From NCBI RefSeq assembly GCF_034531395.1, contig NZ_JARVCO010000007.1:1-64000 (forward strand): a stretch of 64,000 bases of DNA. The letters run 5' to 3'. Shown piece by piece: positions 60,610 through 64,000 of this stretch (position 1 is the stretch's first letter; the number at the start of each line of letters is the position of its first letter). Source of the DNA: Pontiella agarivorans. Its GTDB lineage: Bacteria; Verrucomicrobiota; Kiritimatiellia; Kiritimatiellales; Pontiellaceae. The notes beneath the pieces were generated by a model. It saw nothing but the letters and a program-made list of their open reading frames with translations, was not told where the DNA came from and made no database searches. A program made the translations under genes and the position numbers.

Positions 60610-61914
60610 ATGCTCATTCCAATCCTTGTATTCCTGGTGGTCTACTTTTTCATTGCCACCGAACTGATCGATAAAACCATTGCCGCCCTGATCGGGGCGG
60701 GCATCATGATCGGCTTTCATCTGGTCGGTTATGAAGAAGCCCTGCATGCGATCGACCTGAATGTACTGTTTCTGCTGATCGGCATGATGGTCGTCGTCAA
60801 CACACTCACCGATACCGGTGTGTTTGAATGGCTGGCCATCCAGCTGGCCCGGGCCGCCAAGGGGAACGGTCTGGTGATTGTCATCTTTTTCATGGTGCTG
60901 ACGGCCGTACTTTCCGCATTTCTGGATAATGTGACGACGGTCATTCTAATGGCGCCGATCACCATTCTGCTCTGTCAGTTGCTGGAAATTCCCGCCGCAC
61001 CGATTCTGATCATGGAGGCTGTGTTTTCCAATATCGGCGGAACGGCCACTCTGGTCGGTGATCCGCCCAATATTCTGATCGGGTCGCAAACGCATCTGTC
61101 GTTCAACGATTTTCTCATCAACCTCAGTCCGCCGGTTATCATCAGTATGATTCTGCTGCTCGGTCTGCTGGCACTGCTGTTCCGTAAAAATACCCGCACC
61201 ACGGAGCAGACCCGTAAACGGATTGAACAGTCCCGCCCGGAAAAGGCGATTCTGCAACCGGTGGTATTGAAAAAATCGCTTCTGATTTTCGGGTTGATCC
61301 TCGCAGGATTTTTCGGCGGGCGCGCCCTCGATATTGAACCGGGAATCATCGCGCTGGCCGGGGCCATGCTGATGGTGCTGGTCTGCGGAAAAGATATTCA
61401 CCATTCGCTGGTGCACGTGGAGTGGAACACCATTCTCTTCTTTTCCGGTCTCTTTATGATGATTGCCGCCCTGGAGCATGCTCATGTATTCGAAGCGATG
61501 GGTGAATTTATTCTGCATATCTGTAATGGCAATCTGATGGCCACTGCGCTCACCATTCTCTGGTTCAGCGCCATTGCATCGGCCATCGTCGATAACATTC
61601 CGCTGGTGATGGCCATGATTCCGTTGGTGAAAGGCATCATCCCCGTTTTTGCGCAGCAGATGGGAATCAGCGATGAGGCACTCATTCATGCCCAGATTGC
61701 CGAGCCGCTGCTCTGGTCGCTTGCACTCGGTGCCTGTTTCGGCGGGAACGGCACGCTGGTAGGGGCTTCGGCCAATGTTGTGATTGCCCAGGTGGCCAAC
61801 CGGAACGGCTGCAAAGTCACTTTCGGTTCCTTCACGAAATATGGCTTCCCCTTCATGCTGATCAGTCTTCTCGTTGGCAGTGCATATATTTATCTCCGTT
61901 ACTTCATGAATTAA
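60610..61914 (+). CDS. NhaD/ArsB-type (ion transporter superfamily) carrier
   Basis: 434 residues, 10-12 membrane helices in two inverted halves. Each half has the hairpin signature: FLDNVTTVILMAP and GGTATLVGDPPNILIGS in the first, IVDNIPLVMAMIP and GGNGTLVGASANVV in the second. Members include NhaD Na+/H+ antiporters and ArsB. With a CPA2 antiporter and SulP in the operon, a Na+ function is more likely than arsenite; no ars genes are present. Confidence 0.88.
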   Translation: MLIPILVFLVVYFFIATELIDKTIAALIGAGIMIGFHLVGYEEALHAIDLNVLFLLIGMMVVVNTLTDTGVFEWLAIQLARAAKGNGLVIVIFFMVLTAVLSAFLDNVTTVILMAPITILLCQLLEIPAAPILIMEAVFSNIGGTATLVGDPPNILIGSQTHLSFNDFLINLSPPVIISMILLLGLLALLFRKNTRTTEQTRKRIEQSRPEKAILQPVVLKKSLLIFGLILAGFFGGRALDIEPGIIALAGAMLMVLVCGKDIHHSLVHVEWNTILFFSGLFMMIAALEHAHVFEAMGEFILHICNGNLMATALTILWFSAIASAIVDNIPLVMAMIPLVKGIIPVFAQQMGISDEALIHAQIAEPLLWSLALGACFGGNGTLVGASANVVIAQVANRNGCKVTFGSFTKYGFPFMLISLLVGSAYIYLRYFMN

Positions 61915-61929
61915 AAAAAGGATTGTCCC

Positions 61930-63603
61930 ATGTTTCGCCCCAAGTTTTTTACCCTCCTTAAACGCAGTACCCGGTCTTCGGTCGCTGCGGATATTACAGC
62001 CGGAATTACGGTCGGGGTGATTGCTCTCCCGCTGGCGATGGCGTTTGCCATTGCCAGCGGTCTGCCGCCGGAGCGCGGCCTTTTCACCGCCATTGTTGCC
62101 GGTTTTCTGATTTCTCTGTTTGGTGGAAGCCGGGTTCAGATCGGCGGGCCGACGGGCGCATTCGTGGTGATTGTTGCGGGGATTGTTGCCGAATTCGGTT
62201 ACAGCGGGCTCGTCTGGTGCATGCTGCTCGCCGGTCTGCTTCTGATCCTCTTCGGTCTGTTCCGTCTCGGCGGTCTGATTCGTTTTATTCCGTTTCCCGT
62301 CACGACCGGATTTACCAGCGGGATTGCACTGGTCATTTTTTCCACACAGATCAAAGATCTGTTCGGTCTGCACATCGAGACCGTTCCCGCGGAATTTATT
62401 CCGAAATGGACGGTTTATTTTCAGGCTATGCATACCTGCACGCCGGCGGCTGCGGTGCTGGGTATAGGCACGATTTTAATCATTTATGCGTCGCGGCGGT
62501 GGGCCCCCCGAACCCCTGCCATGCTGATCGCCATGCTGGCAACGACCGCCGCTGCGGCGCTACTGCACCTTGATGTTGAAACCATCGGCAGCCGTTTCGG
62601 CGAACTGCCGCGCATGCTGCCCATGCCGGGCAATATTCCCCGGCTGGAACTGGCTCAGCTCAAAGACCTGATTGCCCCGGCCTTCACCGTGGCGATGCTC
62701 GGTGCCATTGAATCGCTGCTGTCCGCCACCGTGGCTGACGGTATGATCGGCGGGAAGCACCGCCCGAATACGGAGCTGATTGCGCAGGGACTGGCCAATC
62801 TCGGCTCGGCGTTTTTCGGCGGAATTCCTGCAACCGGCGCCATTGCGCGTACTGCGGCCAACGTGAAAAGCGGTGCCCAGAGCCCATTGGCCGGTATTAT
62901 TCATGCGGTGGTGCTCGCGCTGATTCTGCTGCTGTTTGCCCCGTTTGCCAAAATGGTTCCGCTGTCAACGCTGGCGGGTATTCTTGTTGTGGTGGCATGG
63001 AATATGAGCGAAAAGCAGAATTTTATTGCCATTCTGAAAGGTCCGCGGAGTGATCGGCTGGTCCTGCTGCTCACCTTCCTGCTCACGGTGCTGATCGATC
63101 TGACGGTTGCGGTTGAAGTCGGTATTGTGCTTTCGGCACTGCTCTTCATCCGACGGATGTCCGAAATTGCCAACGTGAGTGTCATCACCGACGCCGTCAG
63201 CGGCGATGTGGATGCCGCCGAAGATCCGAAGGCCTTTGCGCTGCGGGAAGTGCCTGCCGGGGTGGAGGTATACGAAGTGGAAGGTCCGTTTTTCTTCGGG
63301 ATGGCCGACACCTTCTGGAATGTACTGGGCAAACGGCGTAAAGACACGCCGGTGCTGGTGCTTCGCATTCGCCACGTTCCGGCCATTGATGCCACCGGTC
63401 TGCATAATCTGCGGCAGCTGCATGCGCAATGCCGCAAAAAGAAAACCGCGCTGGTCTTTTCCGGTGTTGCCGCCCAGCCGTACAGAACCTTTAAGCAGTC
63501 CGGTTTTCTCGACGAACTCGGTCCGGAAAATTTCTGCTCCTCCATTGATGCCGCTCTTGAGCGTGCACGGGAGCTAAATCAGAAAGGAAAGAAACATGTC
63601 TAA
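61930..63603 (+). CDS. SulP anion transporter with STAS domain
   Basis: 557 residues. The SulP core of about 12-14 helices starts at DITAGITVGVIALPLAMAFAIASGLPPERGLFTAIV. The C-terminal STAS domain (about 435-555) has VLVLRIRHVPAIDATGLHNL. SulP proteins move bicarbonate, sulfate or dicarboxylates, often with Na+; bicarbonate by Na+ symport is plausible beside two Na+ antiporters. Its stop overlaps the next gene by 8 bases. Confidence 0.92.
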   Translation: MFRPKFFTLLKRSTRSSVAADITAGITVGVIALPLAMAFAIASGLPPERGLFTAIVAGFLISLFGGSRVQIGGPTGAFVVIVAGIVAEFGYSGLVWCMLLAGLLLILFGLFRLGGLIRFIPFPVTTGFTSGIALVIFSTQIKDLFGLHIETVPAEFIPKWTVYFQAMHTCTPAAAVLGIGTILIIYASRRWAPRTPAMLIAMLATTAAAALLHLDVETIGSRFGELPRMLPMPGNIPRLELAQLKDLIAPAFTVAMLGAIESLLSATVADGMIGGKHRPNTELIAQGLANLGSAFFGGIPATGAIARTAANVKSGAQSPLAGIIHAVVLALILLLFAPFAKMVPLSTLAGILVVVAWNMSEKQNFIAILKGPRSDRLVLLLTFLLTVLIDLTVAVEVGIVLSALLFIRRMSEIANVSVITDAVSGDVDAAEDPKAFALREVPAGVEVYEVEGPFFFGMADTFWNVLGKRRKDTPVLVLRIRHVPAIDATGLHNLRQLHAQCRKKKTALVFSGVAAQPYRTFKQSGFLDELGPENFCSSIDAALERARELNQKGKKHV

Positions 63604-64000
63604 TCGTAAACTCATTAATCAGCTGATTCAGTTGCAGGAACTTGTTGTTGCCCGCATCCAGAAAAAAGTTGCGATGCCCAAAGCACCGCTCGACGTACTT
63701 GACCAGAATATTGCATTGCTCAGCGAAAACATTCCGCAACGCACAAAGAGCCATATCAACGATCTGCTCAAAAAGCATCCGGAAGCAGTGGTGCCGCTGA
63801 TTGACGGGCACTGTACGGGGTGCGGTATGAAGCTCAGCATCAGCCAGGCCAATGAGGTCCATCATGCCGAAGAAATTCACCGCTGTCCGAACTGCACCCG
63901 CTATCTTTACGTGCCGTCCGAAGTGGTGGCCCGGGAACACGCCAGCCGGGTCTATGGTGAAAAACGAAAAATCGGTATTGCCCGGTTTTCTACACAGCCG
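63596..64000 (+). CDS. C4 zinc-ribbon protein (3' partial)
   Basis: 135 residues visible from ATG 63596 (AAAGGAAAG upstream), truncated by the right edge. The N-terminus is helical (RKLINQLIQLQELVVARIQKKV), followed by a C4 zinc ribbon (CTGCGMKLS, CPNCTRYLY). After it KIGIARFSTQP may begin another domain, perhaps a further EIIA, but too little is visible. Last visible gene of the transporter operon. Confidence 0.75.
   Translation, partial: MSNRKLINQLIQLQELVVARIQKKVAMPKAPLDVLDQNIALLSENIPQRTKSHINDLLKKHPEAVVPLIDGHCTGCGMKLSISQANEVHHAEEIHRCPNCTRYLYVPSEVVAREHASRVYGEKRKIGIARFSTQP

Noticed and set aside
60610-61914. Arsenite efflux pump ArsB
   Set aside because: The superfamily fits, but there is no arsR, arsC or arsA, and the operon context is Na+/anion transport.
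1-64000. tRNA, rRNA, SRP RNA, tmRNA or insertion sequences
   Set aside because: I looked for T-loop-like GGTTCGA(A/T)TCC, the conserved SRP loop and transposase motifs and found no convincing match.

Overview
The window looks like part of the chromosome of an anaerobic or microaerophilic marine bacterium of the PVC superphylum, most likely close to Kiritimatiellota (inference). The main pointers are a pilus-like gene set in the order PilM-like, Amuc_1100-like, Amuc_1099-like, secretin (the arrangement known from Akkermansia), an orange-protein (ORP) locus typical of anaerobes, large secreted beta-helix proteins, and ExbB/ExbD genes next to a terpene-cyclase-like toroid protein. Coding density is high and the base composition is moderately GC-rich. 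I saw no rRNA or tRNA genes, no CRISPR array, no prophage and no insertion sequence.

Layout. 1-5129: end of a lysine-rich histone-H1-like protein, then nrdR, an unknown gene, lnt, prfB and trpC. 5248-10723: the pilus-like operon (PilM-PilN fusion, PilO-like, Amuc_1099-like, secretin). 10832-13591: a DnaQ-type exonuclease, HNH nuclease, exported MsrB and a beta-helix protein. 13809-19532: a six-gene envelope operon (two TPR-type proteins, ExbB, two ExbD, and a TonB-like anchor fused to a toroid domain) behind a strong promoter that would give a leaderless message. 19687-22396: a MarR regulator with an NmrA-SnoaL-type operon and two matching operators. 22567-37187: an AAA ATPase, a 1307-residue triple beta-helix protein, Nudix, NFACT-R, a hybrid histidine kinase, mutL, nitroreductase, a SurA-like protein and HupE. 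37269-45919: a one-chain Type IIG-like restriction-modification enzyme, folA/thyA, a TM2 protein, serS, a DUF1189-like membrane protein and a small monooxygenase. 46025-50695: dnaE and bioB, divergent.

50728-56356 is an ORP-type locus: an IscU-like scaffold, a DUF134 regulator, a DUF5320 protein, a NifX/NafY-like protein, two MinD-type ATPases with ferredoxin inserts, a metallo-beta-lactamase-fold protein, an Mrp ATPase, a second NifX-like protein and a possible 19-residue CxxC peptide. It is headed by two copies of a perfect 22-bp palindrome exactly 60 bp apart, and a different palindrome sits in the DUF134 promoter. 56443-64000 is an ion-transport operon wired to PTS-EIIA and CBS domains: an HTH-EIIA regulator, a CPA2 antiporter with CBS domains, a CBS protein, an EIIA-CBS protein, an NhaD/ArsB-type carrier, a SulP carrier and a zinc-ribbon protein that runs off the window.

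Over all of this lies a dispersed 15-bp palindrome, TTCCA-N5-TGGAA. I count 17 exact copies and about a dozen one-mismatch copies where about 0.06 exact copies would be expected by chance. It lies in genes in all three reading frames and in gaps between genes, so it is a DNA-level signal. This and the ExbB/ExbD/toroid operon are the two observations I consider most worth following up.
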